A stretch of 64,000 nt of DNA from Circinella minor (Eukaryota > Mucoromycota > Mucoromycetes > Mucorales > Lichtheimiaceae): contig JAEPRB010000028.1 of assembly GCA_016758965.1 (NCBI GenBank), forward strand, positions 186,001-250,000. The letters run 5' to 3'. This document shows positions 25,657 to 38,265 of this stretch, piece by piece; the stretch's first letter is position 1; each line of letters starts with the position of its first letter. The notes under the pieces were generated by a model. The model was not told the DNA's origin. It saw nothing but the letters and a program-made list of their open reading frames with translations, and ran no database searches. A program made the translations under genes and the position numbers.

Positions 25657-28600
25657 TGTTGATTAAAAAAATAGTTTGTTAACTATATATATCTATTGCT
25701 TATTGTTGAAATAGATCAATAATCGGTATATAATAGAGTACCTGACTGAAGAGGATGTAGACATGTTTAATAATAATAGTTAATGATAATAAAAATGATA
25801 ATAATACGATGATGAATTGATGAATTGATTGATTGATTTGTTTACACGAAAAAATGAATAGAATAATTATATTAAATTGTTTAAAGAAAATAAGAAAATG
25901 AAAATATGATACAAAAAAAATAAAATAAAAAGAATAATAATGAGTTAAAGAGAATAAAAGAATGAATAAAAAAGAAAATAATTTGTCTCCTAATCAATTA
26001 AATGTAAACAGCCAAATCCCAAACTAGGTAATCAAAACGCCAATTTTCTTGTGTTCACTCTCTTTTATAACTACGTAACATTCCGAGCTAACAACCCTTT
26101 TACCCAATGAGGGTTAAAGTTCTTTTTTTTTGTTATTGTTATTGTTATTATTGACTACATATGCGTCTAACAACATAACTTAGCAACTTTATCAACAGCA
26201 CTTTTTTTTCTACAAACCCATTAACTTCAAAACTAAAATAAAGGACTATATTAAATCTTTTTTTTTTTTTTGGAACATTATTATTACTGAGTTTTTATTT
26301 TTTTTTAGTGTTGGGTTGCGTGTATAACAGTAATAAATATATTTTTTAATTTATAAAAATAAAATAAATTCGCAGTAATCAAATTACTTTAGTGAAATCG
26401 ATAAGTACACAAAGTTTAACCCTTTCAATGCACCGTACTACCTAAACGTAATTTTTAGTTTTTTTACTAAACCCCCTCCCCCAATAAAAAAAACAATAAT
26501 AGTAATGCAGTATCGGTTTTTTATTTTTTATATTACGAGGTCTTATTTTTCCTTTGTTTGGCCACGATTTATATGCCTTAATAAGTTGAATTCTCGTTCC
26601 TTTATATACATATAACTAAGCTTAATAATTGACTTGGTAACTGTAGGAGAGATAATGGTGGTATAATATAAAATTGATCTATATATAAACTCATCAAAAT
26701 GCATCGGATATAATAATAAAATAAAGATGTTTATTCTAAAAAACCTGTTCTTTTTATTTTATTGTCTACAGGTTACATATATGTTTTTAGAGACCCTGAA
26801 ATTATCTGTATTTGTAACCTTTTTGCTGTTTGATGATCTATTGTTTCTATTTCCAATGTTTTGTAATAATTACACGTTTTTATCATTATTCTAAATCAAT
26901 AATATATGCATATATGAAATTATGATGATACGTATAATAATAAAGTATCCACAAAAAAGCTCCTTTCAGAAACCTACCCCCTAAAAAAAAGAAGACAAGA
27001 AGCATCGTAATTATCGGGTTTTTTCTGTTATTTTATATATACAAATAATCTTAAGGAGTTACCAATGATGATACTCACACTTCAAAAGTTAAATACTAAA
27101 CCACTACTTATATATATCATTATGTTTTTTTTGTATCTATAAGTATATTGTTTTGAAAAGCAAGAAAAGGTTGTAACCCACCTCCCTTATTCTGTAACAC
27201 GTGTGATTTGCAAATAATGATTTGCATAAAGGTAGGGGAAAACTTTCACACACACCCACTCACTGTGCACTTGGAGAGAATCGATCAATCACCCTTTTTT
27301 TTTCTTTCTTATATTAACTTTGCTATTAGATACATTACATTAGTGAAATAATAGTATTCTAGCAACAACAGTAACAACAGTAACAAACAAAAATAGTATA
27401 ACTTGTCATGACATATGTACAAGTCACCCATCTTTAATATTGATGATTTCATTTATACAACAGTGAGAACAGAAGTATTACATATAGATAAAAGATTGGC
27501 ACAGGGCACAAAAAGACTAAACCTTTTTGTGATACCGATAAAGTTTTTGTTTCACAATCCTGAAGTTTCGGGCATTACGTTGGTAAATACATCCTTTCTT
27601 CCAAAGCCCCTTTGATTTGCTCCCCATCCAACACAAAACAGTCATATATAACACAGGACGTTGTTCTTTTTTAAGTAAGGTGTAGCTTCGCAGAACGCCC
27701 AGCTTTTTTGCTCACATGGTCATATAAAGAATACCAATTAGAAACGATTTAGCATTTGAATTTGTTATTATTATTATTATGTTTTTTTTGCTGTTGTTGT
27801 TAGACCGATGATGATATAATAATATAATATTATTAAAATCTTTTCATGAATAATTTCACAAAGCTCGAAAAAATATCATCATCATGTAGCATAAACAATC
27901 ATAACAAACAACAAACAACAACAAAGAAAAAACGTCTGGTGTTAGTATAACTAAAGAACGCTTTTGTCACACAACACACAAATACATTTACGCCCGACAA
28001 AAGTTTCTAAAACACAATTTGGCCAACTTTTTACGCCAAATCTAATCCAAAACAATAAATAAAGTTTATTCTTCGCTCCCCCCATACTATAAAATTATAA
28101 ACTTTCTTTGAAAGCGTTAATAATTCGTCATTAGGTTATTCGAAAGAGTGGCGGTAAAATCATGCATTTTTTTTCGACCCTTGAAAATTGTAACATACCA
28201 ACAAAAGTAAGTTGTTGTTTTTTTTTTCTTTTATTAGGCATTGACGTTAATATAATAATAATAGTATTACTCAAATCAAATCAATCGTTTTTGTTTGTTA
28301 CGTAGTTGAATAATCTGTGCACAGGATATTTCTTAGTAATAGTAATGATAACATATTACTACATTTAAATTTGAATTGAAAGCTAAAAAAAACATGAGGG
28401 AGTCACCTTTTCTCTTAAACACTATGAGAATGATACACTTATAATAAATGAATTATTGTTATCGAAGAAGATAAGTGATATTAGTGTAATTATCGAATAC
28501 GAACAAGCAAAATGGAATAGTTGTGAAAAACCACATCTTCGTTCTTGTTGAGTTACTAGCCTACACTTTTCTCTTTTCTAGTTTCCATACGTATGGGCTT

Positions 28601-28940
28601 AATAATCACTAATTGAAGAAAAAAAATATTAAAGTAGTGGTAGAGAAATGAATAATATTTACAGTTTTATATTGTTACTATTATAATTATTAATCAAGGA
28701 TAAAATGTGTTTTATTAAGCGATCACACCAAAGAAGGGGAAGTAGAGAATTATATAATATTATGCAATATGCTATGGTTAATTTGATGTAATTATATTGA
28801 GAAAGAGATACATTATGACTGATTACTATTATAAATACTTTGTGTTTGAGATTGTATTACAATATATAATAAAGATAATTAAGATGATTTGTACAAGTAG
28901 CACTAAGAACGGATGTCACTGCAACAATAAGAGCAACATT
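25657..28940. other. 3.3-kb non-coding stretch
   Basis: Very AT-rich with many short homopolymers. It includes the kinesin-4 promoter side and TTATTG-type and TAATAA-type simple repeats. A 66-codon ORF at 27415-27615 has a balanced composition, but it lacks splice signals and recognisable motifs. I see no gene on either strand. Confidence 0.5.
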
Positions 28941-29459
28941 TTAAATCATATGCTCATCAATAATATAAGATCCAATTATGACTCTGTCAGCTGTTCGGAC
29001 GCGTACCATGTATTTACCATTATTTAATCTTAGATAAAAATTGGAATAACACGCATTTGTGCTTAAATCAAATGCTGACGAAAATGCTTGTGTATATATA
29101 CTGTCATTGTTATCTTCTTCTTTTTCATCATCATCATCGTTATAATATTCATAGTCGTTTTCATTAAAGAAGCCTGATACGGTTGACATTACCATTGGTG
29201 GATGTGTTGACGAAGGAGAAGCTAGGCATGAATACATGGATTGTCGTTGCTGTTGGCCTTGCTGTACTACTTTTTGATCTCTTTCTACTTGTTGTGACGA
29301 AAATGATGACTGTAAAACTGAAGTACCATAGCGGTTGCTTTTGTGATTGTGATTGTTGGTTTTTCTTTTTATCGACATTGATGGATGAGGACGCCACTTT
29401 GAAAGTTTACTATACAGTCTTGTCCAGCACCTTTTCATTGATATTGTCGTTGTAAGCAT
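28941..29459 (-). CDS. Unrecognised 172-residue protein
   Basis: I do not recognise it. The open frame extends upstream to 29582, but that extension translates a TA-dinucleotide run into Ile/Tyr repeats. The ATG at 29459 (MLTTTISMKRCW) is therefore a better start. The N-terminal third is basic (SKWRPHPSMSIKRK), the middle is Gln/Ser-rich, and an acidic run (YYNDDDDEKEEDNND) follows. The C-terminal 40 residues (FYLRLNNGKYMVRVRTADRVIIGSYII) look like beta strands and may be the only folded part. It may be a lineage-specific regulatory protein. It stands alone between two long non-coding regions. Confidence 0.5.
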   Translation of the reverse strand: MLTTTISMKRCWTRLYSKLSKWRPHPSMSIKRKTNNHNHKSNRYGTSVLQSSFSSQQVERDQKVVQQGQQQRQSMYSCLASPSSTHPPMVMSTVSGFFNENDYEYYNDDDDEKEEDNNDSIYTQAFSSAFDLSTNACYSNFYLRLNNGKYMVRVRTADRVIIGSYIIDEHMI

Positions 29460-31861
29460 TATATAATTGATTATATTGATACCACTAATATTAATACCAA
29501 ATACTATATATGAGTAAGTACGTAAAAGAATATATATATATATATATAATTCAAGTTTTAAAAAAGAGAATATAGTTATCATTAATCTACGCGTTTATAT
29601 ATATATATAAACGGATTCTTTTTTTTGTGTGAGCGCGCCTTTGGTCTGTCAAGCTCCGAGCTTAAATAACAAAAATGCAAAGGGTAATTGGACCCCTGCT
29701 GCATGCATTTTGATCTGAACTTAAGTTGGCCCTAAACTCTCTCCTCTTAATCAAAAAGAACAACGAAGTTCGTAATATGAAATTATATCATTTATTAAGG
29801 AGATGAATGAGTTATATTAAGGGGATTTGTTGTCATAGTTTCTTTTGTTGTTTGTTTTGTTTTGCAGATGTAATTTTATTCTTGACCTTAATTATCATAT
29901 GTGTTCTTTTCGTCTTTTCTTTTAATGAGAAGAAAAACAATTTGACGATCATCATTTCAATAATTTGATAAGCTAAAAATAAGAACAATAATAATAATGT
30001 AACAAATCCAAGAATAGAATTACTTCTATATCTCCCCTTTTACCAAGAACATGGAGGGATAATGGATTTGACAGTGCTTAAGAAGTAGATCGCTGCAAGT
30101 CAACAGCAACAATAAACTTACTATCCCGGAAACCACTATTGGGTTTATCCGTCGCGCGAGATACTTTTATAAACAGCTTGTAGAACTTTTTACTTGTTTC
30201 ATATACTATGTCTTGTTATTTGTAATTCTGATTTGTCAGGTTGATATTTTTTTTCAAATGAAATTCTAAAAATCGTTACTATTATTATTAATGCTCTTAT
30301 ATCTTCATGTATTGATAACAGTGTCGTATTATTTGTGAATATAACAATAAATTGGATTATTTTGAAAGATAGCATGCACGTATCACATTACTATGACATC
30401 TAAAAAGTTTTTTTATAATAAAAGATGATATTGTAAAGCATAATAGTGACGTTTTTTATTTATTGTAAATTGCATTTTGCTGTATACTTGATGTATGTTT
30501 ATAGTGTTACTACCCGACCTGTTGTTCTGATGAGACTTTGCTCTATCTTATTATTATCAACTATGATAAACGACCATTTAAAGATTTAAATAGCTGAACC
30601 TTCTCTTAAATAACATAATAAATGCTGTACGTAATACAACAGCGGGTTTATGATAAATAAGATAAATAAAGTTATTCTTGGTATTATAATATTTTTGCTA
30701 ACACACTCTAAAAAGTAATCCATTTCATTTAGGGTAAAAAAAAAACCAACACCCCACATTACAAAAGCATATCTTTATAACTGGACAGCTTGCGGTCTGT
30801 AAGGGCTTCTGGGCATAATAAACGATATTCTTATAATGTAGTTACTATTATGCTCTATTTATCAACTTTATATTTTGTATACAGGAATCTATGTGACCTT
30901 GTCTGACGAATAAAATAAAAGAAAAATGACATGATAAACCCTTTGCATTTAATTTTTGATTTTTTCACAATATAATGCAATATGACTTACGTACTGCTTA
31001 ATAATGAAGAAAAAGGGGCTGTTTTGACAAAAAAAAAATAGCTGTGCGTTTGGTCCATTTGTCAATTTGTCAAGTTCTCGATGTTTTCTTTTATGACGTT
31101 TCTTTTCCCCTTTATTGTCTGATGCTCTGCATCTCTTGATTTCTTCACGAAAAAAGAAAGAAATGTTTTACTTATCTGATATACTGGGAGCTAGCCCCCC
31201 CCCCGAGTTGATTAACGTGTCTGCTTTCTCTACTCCAAGAGATCGAGTTCGATCCCAGGTTCCACTAACAACACCATACCATCAAGAGCCCTTATGTGCT
31301 ACTAATTCGTTCTATCATATGTCTGTCTAATATCTTGTTTCTCCGATGACTCCACTAGATCCACTATCTAGGTTCACTCCTCGCTGTTACTAATCTCGAA
31401 GGTGCCGCTAGGGTGCTTAGCGTATTCGAAAAATAATTTACGTAGCAGTAAAAATTCTAGCTTAGTATTCATCAGTGATATCTTAATCTTATTCAATTTT
31501 CTCTCTCTACGAACCGCAAATAGTCGGCTAATTTATTAAAAGAGACACTGGCCATTTAGTACCAAATAAACAAGTAAAACGTTTTTAACCTATTTACTAT
31601 ACTAATTCAATATTAGACTATCTAGACAACTACTCATAATGGTCCTATGTCGTCATATTAAGATAATAGATATGTTGTTTATATATAATATTCAAATAAA
31701 CGCAAAATAAGAACGGCAGAGTTGGGATAGTATTTCAATAACGTAGAGTATACTTGTCAAACTCCCTCTCCTTCACCGTCCCAAAAAAAAAAAACAGGCC
31801 ATTTTTTTTTCTTCTCTTCAAGCATAAATGATCAAGATGGTTTGATTTTTTTATTGCATTT
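29460..31861. other. 2.4-kb non-coding stretch with a GC-richer island
   Basis: Contains an AT palindrome at 29590-29613 next to the small unknown gene. Near 31110-31440 a segment of higher GC content than its surroundings holds a C9 run (about 31195-31203) and a tRNA B-box-like motif. The 71-codon ORF at 31115-31330 overlaps this island and has no family resemblance. Confidence 0.45.
29590..29613. repeat. Perfect AT-rich palindrome
   Basis: The sequence reads CGTTTATATATATATATAAACG, preceded by a further GC step. It is an inverted repeat that could extrude as a cruciform. It sits about 130 bp upstream of the preferred start of the 172-residue gene. Confidence 0.8.
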
Positions 31862-34800
31862 TTAAAGTCTTCGTGATTGTAACCATTCGTCAGCTTCTAA
31901 AAACATGTTAGCACTTTCAACTGTATCTTTAATGGCTCGGATACCAGAAACTAAGCCTTCCCAAAATTGGAATGCGTGAATCAAATCGGACTCAACGGAA
32001 GTACAGACCGGGAAAGCAGATTGTGTTGCTGACAATGCTGCATCCTTGTCTGGATTATTGTTACCCACAGTTTGTTCCAAATAATGCTTGCTGACCAAAC
32101 CCATAGCAACATTTACGTCTGATTGGTAAGGTAAACTAGTAATAGCAAAAATAATAATAAAATAATCACATAAATTCAATGTTAACAGATAACATGTCTC
32201 TTCAAATTTATATCTATAATCTATAATGTTTTCCAACTTCCTTCACGACAAAAAAAAAAAAAACTAACCTGTCAGCAATATCAAAGTAATCAGTTCGCTC
32301 TTTTTCAGCAATATTATTCAAAAAGAGAGAAAGTGCAAGCATTTCACATAAGTTTCGGTAACTACGATTCAATGCCTTGATAAAACTGTTGAATACAAGC
32401 ATATCCCGATCTAACGGACCTTTCCATTGTGTATTCTATATAATTGAAGGTTAAAGCACATTTTTTTTAGTTTATATGTTTGGTTTTATTACTGATAATA
32501 ATATCCTTCACTCCATTTCCCCTACAAACTAAATATATTTATTCTTTTTTTTTTACCTTAAGTTCCATTGGAATTAATGACATGGCTCGACTAATCAGTC
32601 TAATATGACGTTGTTCCGCATCTGTAAAATCACCCCCCCCCAAAAAAAAACATATAATTATTTTACTTAATCTTGAAGAGAAAAGTTTTGTTATGAAGTC
32701 CAATAATGCAAAAAAAAAAAAGCAAATAATTATGAGTCTCAAAATTATACCATTTCCAGCAATTCGTGAATAAGTCTTTGTATAAGGTTTATCAGTCAGA
32801 ACTTCAAATCGGATCAGCTCAACTGCACTCAATATTGCTTCTTGAGTATGAAACGATGGTTTCTTATTTTTATCACCAGCCGTTGCCAAGGCAACAGTAA
32901 GTGCTTCACCCCATGGAGTATGGATATGCTTCGATGATGTCAACAAGCTATTATAAGAGTACATCAAGTTATAATTCGTTAACTAGATACTTATAAATAT
33001 ATATATACATAGTAGCTTACTCTCGAATTTCCAAAGTTTTCCATAATACATTAGCTACAATTTCATCTTTTTGTTGCAGAATCTATAAATAATTGAGTTT
33101 TTTTTTATCTATCAGTGCTTAATGAAAAAGAAAAGTTGTAGATATATATAGTTTTATCTAACCTTATTCGAAGATGGTCGAGTAATCGTCTTTGCAGCAT
33201 TTGCTTCATCTTTTGTTGCTTTCATACAGAATGCAATATCGACATCAGAGGTCTAAAGGAAAAAAAAAGGTTCGTTGTGTTAAATTAGCCAAAAATAATA
33301 ATCTAACCCCTCTTTCTCTTTTTCCTTATCCCTTCTCTTTTTGTTTTCTCATTCAATTTACGTTTTGTGCCTTTTTTTCAGCATTAATAAATTCATAAGT
33401 AACATGCCAAGAACGTGTACTATCATAAACTGTATTCAACAAAGTCGCATTACTGTTTGGTGTTGAAGTGCTACCACCAGATGTCGCATGATTATAATTA
33501 GGATGATGATGCATAATATGTTCGTTTGTTGGATCAAAATAAAAATGACTTGCGATCTTTCGACTTTGATAAAATTGATGCAAAGGTTGAGTCAATAAAG
33601 ACAAAGTTTGTGTACGAATACTCAATAATCCAAGCAAGAAGTTACGATATTCGGTCGTTTCCCCATTATCTAAAGGAGCATTCTCAATCAAGACACCTGA
33701 TACAAGTGTATTGATGGATTGTGGTCCGATTAGTCCGCGCATTAAATAATAATACAATTCGTCTGGTAGTCTATAACCGATAAATTCGTGAATGTCGTTA
33801 GGTGCTAAATCCGCATTGAGAGGTCGTACCTCGCCTTCATCAGTAAGTACTGGATGATATTTGATGACACATCGTGCACGACAGAATGTATCAACATAGT
33901 TACTTTTCGATACACTTGGGTCGTCAATGTATGCTTGAATGGTATTGAATCCGGTCTTATGCTGCTTAATCAGATCATGTACATCTAAATATATATATAC
34001 ATAAACATGTGAGTTAATTATTACTAGAAAGATATTTAATAGTTAATCGCAACAAACCTTTGAATGTAAAGCTCATGACATTATGATTAAGTGCTGGAAA
34101 ACTAGAGCAATACTCGAATCCAGCTAATAAACAAATATCTAAGAATTGGTCGTCTGATACATGTAAATCCTGTAATACTGTCTTTTTACTCATCCACAAA
34201 TAATTTCCTTTCTATATACATATATAAACAATAATTAATAACTTTTTACTCCCTTTATCTCGCTCTGCCCTTTCTTTTTCCTTACCTCAAAATCAATCGT
34301 TGTAATAATTTTATCAATATCAAACATTAAAAGCTCTGTTCCACCATAAACTGCATTGATAATTTGTTTCGGATGTGTATACATGTATGCCAACTAATAA
34401 TTAAATTCATCAATGAGTTCATTATTTTTTTTTCTGCTGGTTTTTTTCATTTAATCCCCTATAATAGTAAAGTTTACCTGTGCCCATGCTGAATAAGGTG
34501 CACGAATAAATTCAATACCATGTTCATGTAAAATATGAAAAACCTGATTCAACATATCAGCTGGATGTATTCCTCCACTATTACTCCAACTACTCATTGC
34601 CATATCAGGTCGTCCTTTATCATAATAATCCCAACCAGCTGCACGTTGTGCAGGTCGACGATCTTCATGTGAGAATGGTTTATCTTTACGAACAATTGCC
34701 AACCCAGGAAATACAAAGATGGGTTGAATATGATTAGCTCTATTATAGTAATTTCAATGAAAAACATACATCATTATTAGTATTATTTATTATTATTATT

Positions 34801-35209
34801 ACGTTTTCATTATTATTAATTTTAGTTACGATCGATTTTTTTTTTTTTTAAAAAAAAAAAGATGAAGAACAAAGATGTTTACTTGAAAGCTTTAATTTCT
34901 GCTTCAACAGATTCACGAAGTTTTAAAGGTACGCCGCCTAAAGCAGACAAAGCAGGTTCTTTGGCGAGGATTTTACGTAGCCAATAACTACCATCAATGC
35001 CTAGTCTTGCATCTTTAAGTTGTGCTACACCAGATGTTTGAATCAATCGCCTCTCTGCTGTAAATACTATATATAACGCGAATAAAGTAACAAAAGAAAT
35101 AGATATGTCGTTGGTTATTATATATGAAGCTGCCTTTGAATGGAAGTTCTCCAATAGAATATAATAAAAAAAAAATGATATTCTTACTGTCGAAATGTCG
35201 AATCGGCAT
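31862..35209 (-). CDS. mkt1: Mkt1-type XPG-like post-transcriptional regulator, twelve exons
   Basis: Mkt1 works with Pbp1 (ataxin-2) to stabilise or promote translation of specific mRNAs. It has an inactive XPG nuclease fold. Twelve exons (35209-35188, 35066-34883, 34739-34478, 34393-34286, 34211-34058, 33984-33362, 33252-33163, 33082-33021, 32947-32751, 32621-32557, 32435-32269, 32135-31862) sum to 2,208 nt and 735 residues. The N-terminus MPIRHFDIFTAERRLIQTS then QLKDARLGIDGSYWLRKIL is the Mkt1 XPG-N signature. IQPIFVFPGL and FIRAPYSAWAQLAYM continue the XPG core. DQFLDICLLAGFEYCSSFP is the XPG-I/helix-hairpin part. The C-terminal half (EFIGYRLPDELYYYLMRGLIGPQ; MSLIPMELK; ESANMFLEADEWLQSRRL) matches the Mkt1 N/C domains. 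The TATATAG acceptor before TATTTACAG gives the family-like N-terminus; the nearer CAG acceptor would delete four residues. Confidence 0.9.
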
Positions 35210-36405
35210 CGGTTATTATATGTTGGGTCGCGTCAAAGAAAGGAAAAAGAAAAAGGGGTGCGGGAATTCGATTCGATCAAGTGGTTCTCCCTGCACAAAG
35301 AGAGAGAGAGCTCCGTTTATACTTTTCTTTCCACAGCGGGTGAAGCCTTTTTTCGAACAGCATTATTGACAATTATTATTTTTTTCTATCATTAATGTTT
35401 TTTAACTATTCATAACACGTGATTATATACATCCAACTGAATATAGCTTGTGTATTATTTCTAATGATACTTGAAATATAAAACAATGGATATTTTTTTT
35501 CTAGAAAATAACATCAATATATGGTTCTAAGTCATAGAATGGTACGTATTATAATTATAATTGAATATATTATCAAAGCTTATAACAATAATCAAGAGGT
35601 TTTGATTATTAATACCAATATAGACGTAGCCCTCTTTTTTTTCTTCTAGTTCTTATATTTTCGTTAAAAAAATTGACAACAAATAAAATAATAAGCAAGT
35701 ATATGGACAACAAAACATTAAAACAAAGAGAGTGTAAATATCTGCCTGTGGTTTTCAGGTTTTTCTTGTTCATATGATGCTTAGTATTTATGAGTTGATG
35801 TTATATTGTTTTAATACATTTTTACAAATATTATCTAAGAATATAGAACTCTCTAGTTTATAAAAAAAACAGTAACAACTTGTTTCTAACTAGTTCAAAA
35901 TGTATATATCTTTTGTGTGTGCGTAGCATGATGAAATTACCTATAAAATTCCATAGAATTCAAATAATAATAGGTTCACTCTTCTTTCCCACACCTCCCT
36001 TTAGCTTCTTCCGGAAAAAAAGGGTTCAAAATTTTCCGTTTTGATAGAAGTAAATAAATATAATAATAACAGAAACGCCTAAAAAAACAATAAACAAATT
36101 CAATATTAGAAGAAACATCGGGTACCTGGTTTTTTTTTATTTATTTAAATTATTATTATTTTTGACGTCTAAATAGTTACTGAATTTAAGGGGAATGAAG
36201 AAAAAGGAACTGCTTGTGAGAAAAGAGAACTGTATCACAGGAAGATTTCTCTTCTTCTTTTTATCAGCAGATACGTTCGCATTGTGCATATATTTTCACA
36301 GCATTTCCCAACAACCTATAACCTTCTTTCTCTTTCTTTCTTTCCTTCTTTCTATTTTATACTGACAACAATAACCAGCTTAATACTACTTGAACAAAAT
36401 AAAAT
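35210..36405. other. Divergent promoter region, no gene seen
   Basis: Lies between the divergent Mkt1 and amidohydrolase starts. The proximal 200 bp on the Mkt1 side is purine-rich with higher GC. The last 100 bp before 36406 is a CT-rich tract (TTTCTTTCTTTCTTTCC), common upstream of fungal starts. No supported ORF. Confidence 0.5.
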
Positions 36406-37365
36406 ATGACGGGTGGTTCCAATGTTCCAAGCATAGTAATCGATTCACATGTTCATTTTTGGGATCCAGAGTGTGTTCATATTTCATGGTTAGAAGATGC
36501 ACCACATTTCAATAATAAACGTACTGGAGAGCAATATGTAGCCGAAATCCATGAAAAGGCTCAAGTCAAGGCAGCGATTTATGTTGAAGTAGATGCTAAC
36601 CCAATACATGCACTCGTGGAAGCTGAGTGGATCACACAATATGCAAAACAATTCAATGACAACAAGAAAAACAACAAGCTCACTGATTCTATAGAATCAA
36701 CAGAAAAATTCGGTGGTATTCAAGCCATAGTAGCTTACGCACCTGTTCATCAAGGTGCACAAGCTGTCGACTCATACTTACAATTTTTAATAAAATTAAC
36801 GGATGAACGACTTCGTGGTATTCGCTATTTGATTCAAGATCCTACCTTGGACCCAGAACGCGTTTCTTCTCCCAGTTTTGTCAGTGGTGTTCGTACACTG
36901 GCCAAGTATGGTCTAAGTTTTGACCTTAACATCAATTGTCACGTTGCACCCGCACAGTTCCCGCCGTTGATCTCTCTTGTGCGACAATGTCCGGAGGTGA
37001 CATTCATCTTGGATCATATGGCCAAGCCTCCTTGCGATGTAACTGTCAATGACCCGGCATTCAAGTTTTGGCAGGACAATATCCAAGCACTAGCCAAGTT
37101 TCCTAATGTTCATTGTAAAGTATCTGGTCTTGTGACCGAGTCAACCAAGTGGACAGTAGAACAGCTTAAGCCTTTTGTAGAGGTAGCTAAAAACACGTTT
37201 GGAAGTGATCGACTCATGTTTGGTGGAGATTGGCCTATTGTAGAGAATGCTGTTCCATGGCATACTTGGTTAGAATTATTAAGTGACATAGTAGGAGATT
37301 GGTCGGATGAAGATAAGAATAAATTATTTGTAGAGAATGCAACTCGTATCTATCGTTTAAAATAA
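36406..37365 (+). CDS. Amidohydrolase-2 family metal hydrolase (L-fuconolactonase/rhamnonolactonase-like)
   Basis: A TIM-barrel metal-dependent hydrolase of the amidohydrolase-related (COG3618-type) group. Characterised members open sugar lactones such as L-fucono- or L-rhamnono-lactone, or other lactones. It is one exon of 319 residues. The metal/catalytic ligands expected for the family are visible: HxH at 15 and 17 (DSHVHFWDP), His204 in LDHMAKPP and Asp275 in FGGDWP. LRGIRYLIQDP at about 145 and KVSGLV at about 240 are further family blocks. No signal peptide, so it is probably cytosolic. The lack of introns stands out in an intron-rich window. This may reflect bacterial ancestry, but fungal relatives are also common. 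The substrate cannot be assigned from sequence. Confidence 0.88.
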   Translation: MTGGSNVPSIVIDSHVHFWDPECVHISWLEDAPHFNNKRTGEQYVAEIHEKAQVKAAIYVEVDANPIHALVEAEWITQYAKQFNDNKKNNKLTDSIESTEKFGGIQAIVAYAPVHQGAQAVDSYLQFLIKLTDERLRGIRYLIQDPTLDPERVSSPSFVSGVRTLAKYGLSFDLNINCHVAPAQFPPLISLVRQCPEVTFILDHMAKPPCDVTVNDPAFKFWQDNIQALAKFPNVHCKVSGLVTESTKWTVEQLKPFVEVAKNTFGSDRLMFGGDWPIVENAVPWHTWLELLSDIVGDWSDEDKNKLFVENATRIYRLK

Positions 37366-37591
37366 TAATAAAATACAACTTTTTATTTATTTATTTATAA
37401 CTATTATAATTCATTATCCGCTTTTTTACTTTATTTGTGAAGTTGGTGTGTGGGTCTTGTGTAATCCTACCTTTTCTTTTATATATTTATATATATTTTG
37501 ATTTCTCTGCTTTTTAATTCTTTTCTTTTTCTTTTTCATATTTTTTTTTTAAAAAAAAAAACCCTGCACCTTTTCTTTGAGCAAAGCAACA

Positions 37592-38265
37592 ATGATAGAC
37601 TCTCAAAAAGATGATCAACACCAGTATAATCATTTTGATGGTGCAAATCATACTAAATATTTAGATTGCCTTTCAGTTCATGCTTATCAATCATTACCTC
37701 CTACCCCATCATCTTCCGCACGATCATTCATTACATCTGTTCATCAAGGGTCAGTAGGTGATAGTAATGGTAATAATGGTAATAATTCAACATCTTTACG
37801 TCTTTCAATACCCAAACCTTACTATGGATCATTCTTATCACCATCTTATCCTTCATCACCCACAGCAGGTAAGATATTACTAATTCCCAGAATGATAATA
37901 ATGATGAAGAAAAAAAGAAATAATAACAATAATATATATTTATTAATATTATAATAGATTCCTCTAAATCTTTAATGATGCCATCTGATCATAGCGTGCC
38001 ATCCACACCACCTCACACAACCATTTGTCCAGATGACGATGAAGAAGGCCTATATCTGGCATGGACACATCAATTGCTTAGAGAACAAGGCCTTAGACCC
38101 CAATCATGTCATGGTGGATTGGATAATGAAGATGATGATGACAGTAGTCTTTCGGATGGCGACAGTTTGAATTATAATGATAATAATTACCACAACAAGA
38201 ACAGTAATAAAAGCTTTTTATCATCATGGCTTGTATGTCTTCCAACATCATGTTTTCAGAAATAA
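37592..38265 (+). CDS. Unrecognised 194-residue Ser/Asp-rich protein, two exons
   Basis: I do not recognise it. Exons 37592-37868 and 37958-38265 close in frame. The start is ATG 37592 (MIDSQKDDQHQ); nothing upstream in frame offers a better ATG. The first half is Ser/Pro-rich and contains short proline-directed phospho-type motifs (LPPTPSSSAR, FLSPSYPSSP). The centre (EEGLYLAWTHQLLREQGLRPQ) is predicted helical and is the best candidate for a conserved motif. It is followed by an acidic DNEDDDDSS stretch and a hydrophobic, Cys-containing tail (FLSSWLVCLPTSCFQK) that could be lipidated or membrane-associated. It may be a small regulatory protein. It follows the amidohydrolase by about 230 bp on the same strand, which implies no functional link in a eukaryote. 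Confidence 0.65.

Noticed and set aside
29460..29582. N-terminal extension of the 172-residue protein
   Set aside because: It mostly translates a TA dinucleotide repeat and adjacent AT-rich leader; the internal ATG is a better start.
31200..31270. A tRNA gene around the GTTCGATCC motif
   Set aside because: The T-stem bases do not pair, and no acceptor, D or anticodon arm can be drawn at standard spacing. Kept only as a B-box-like finding.
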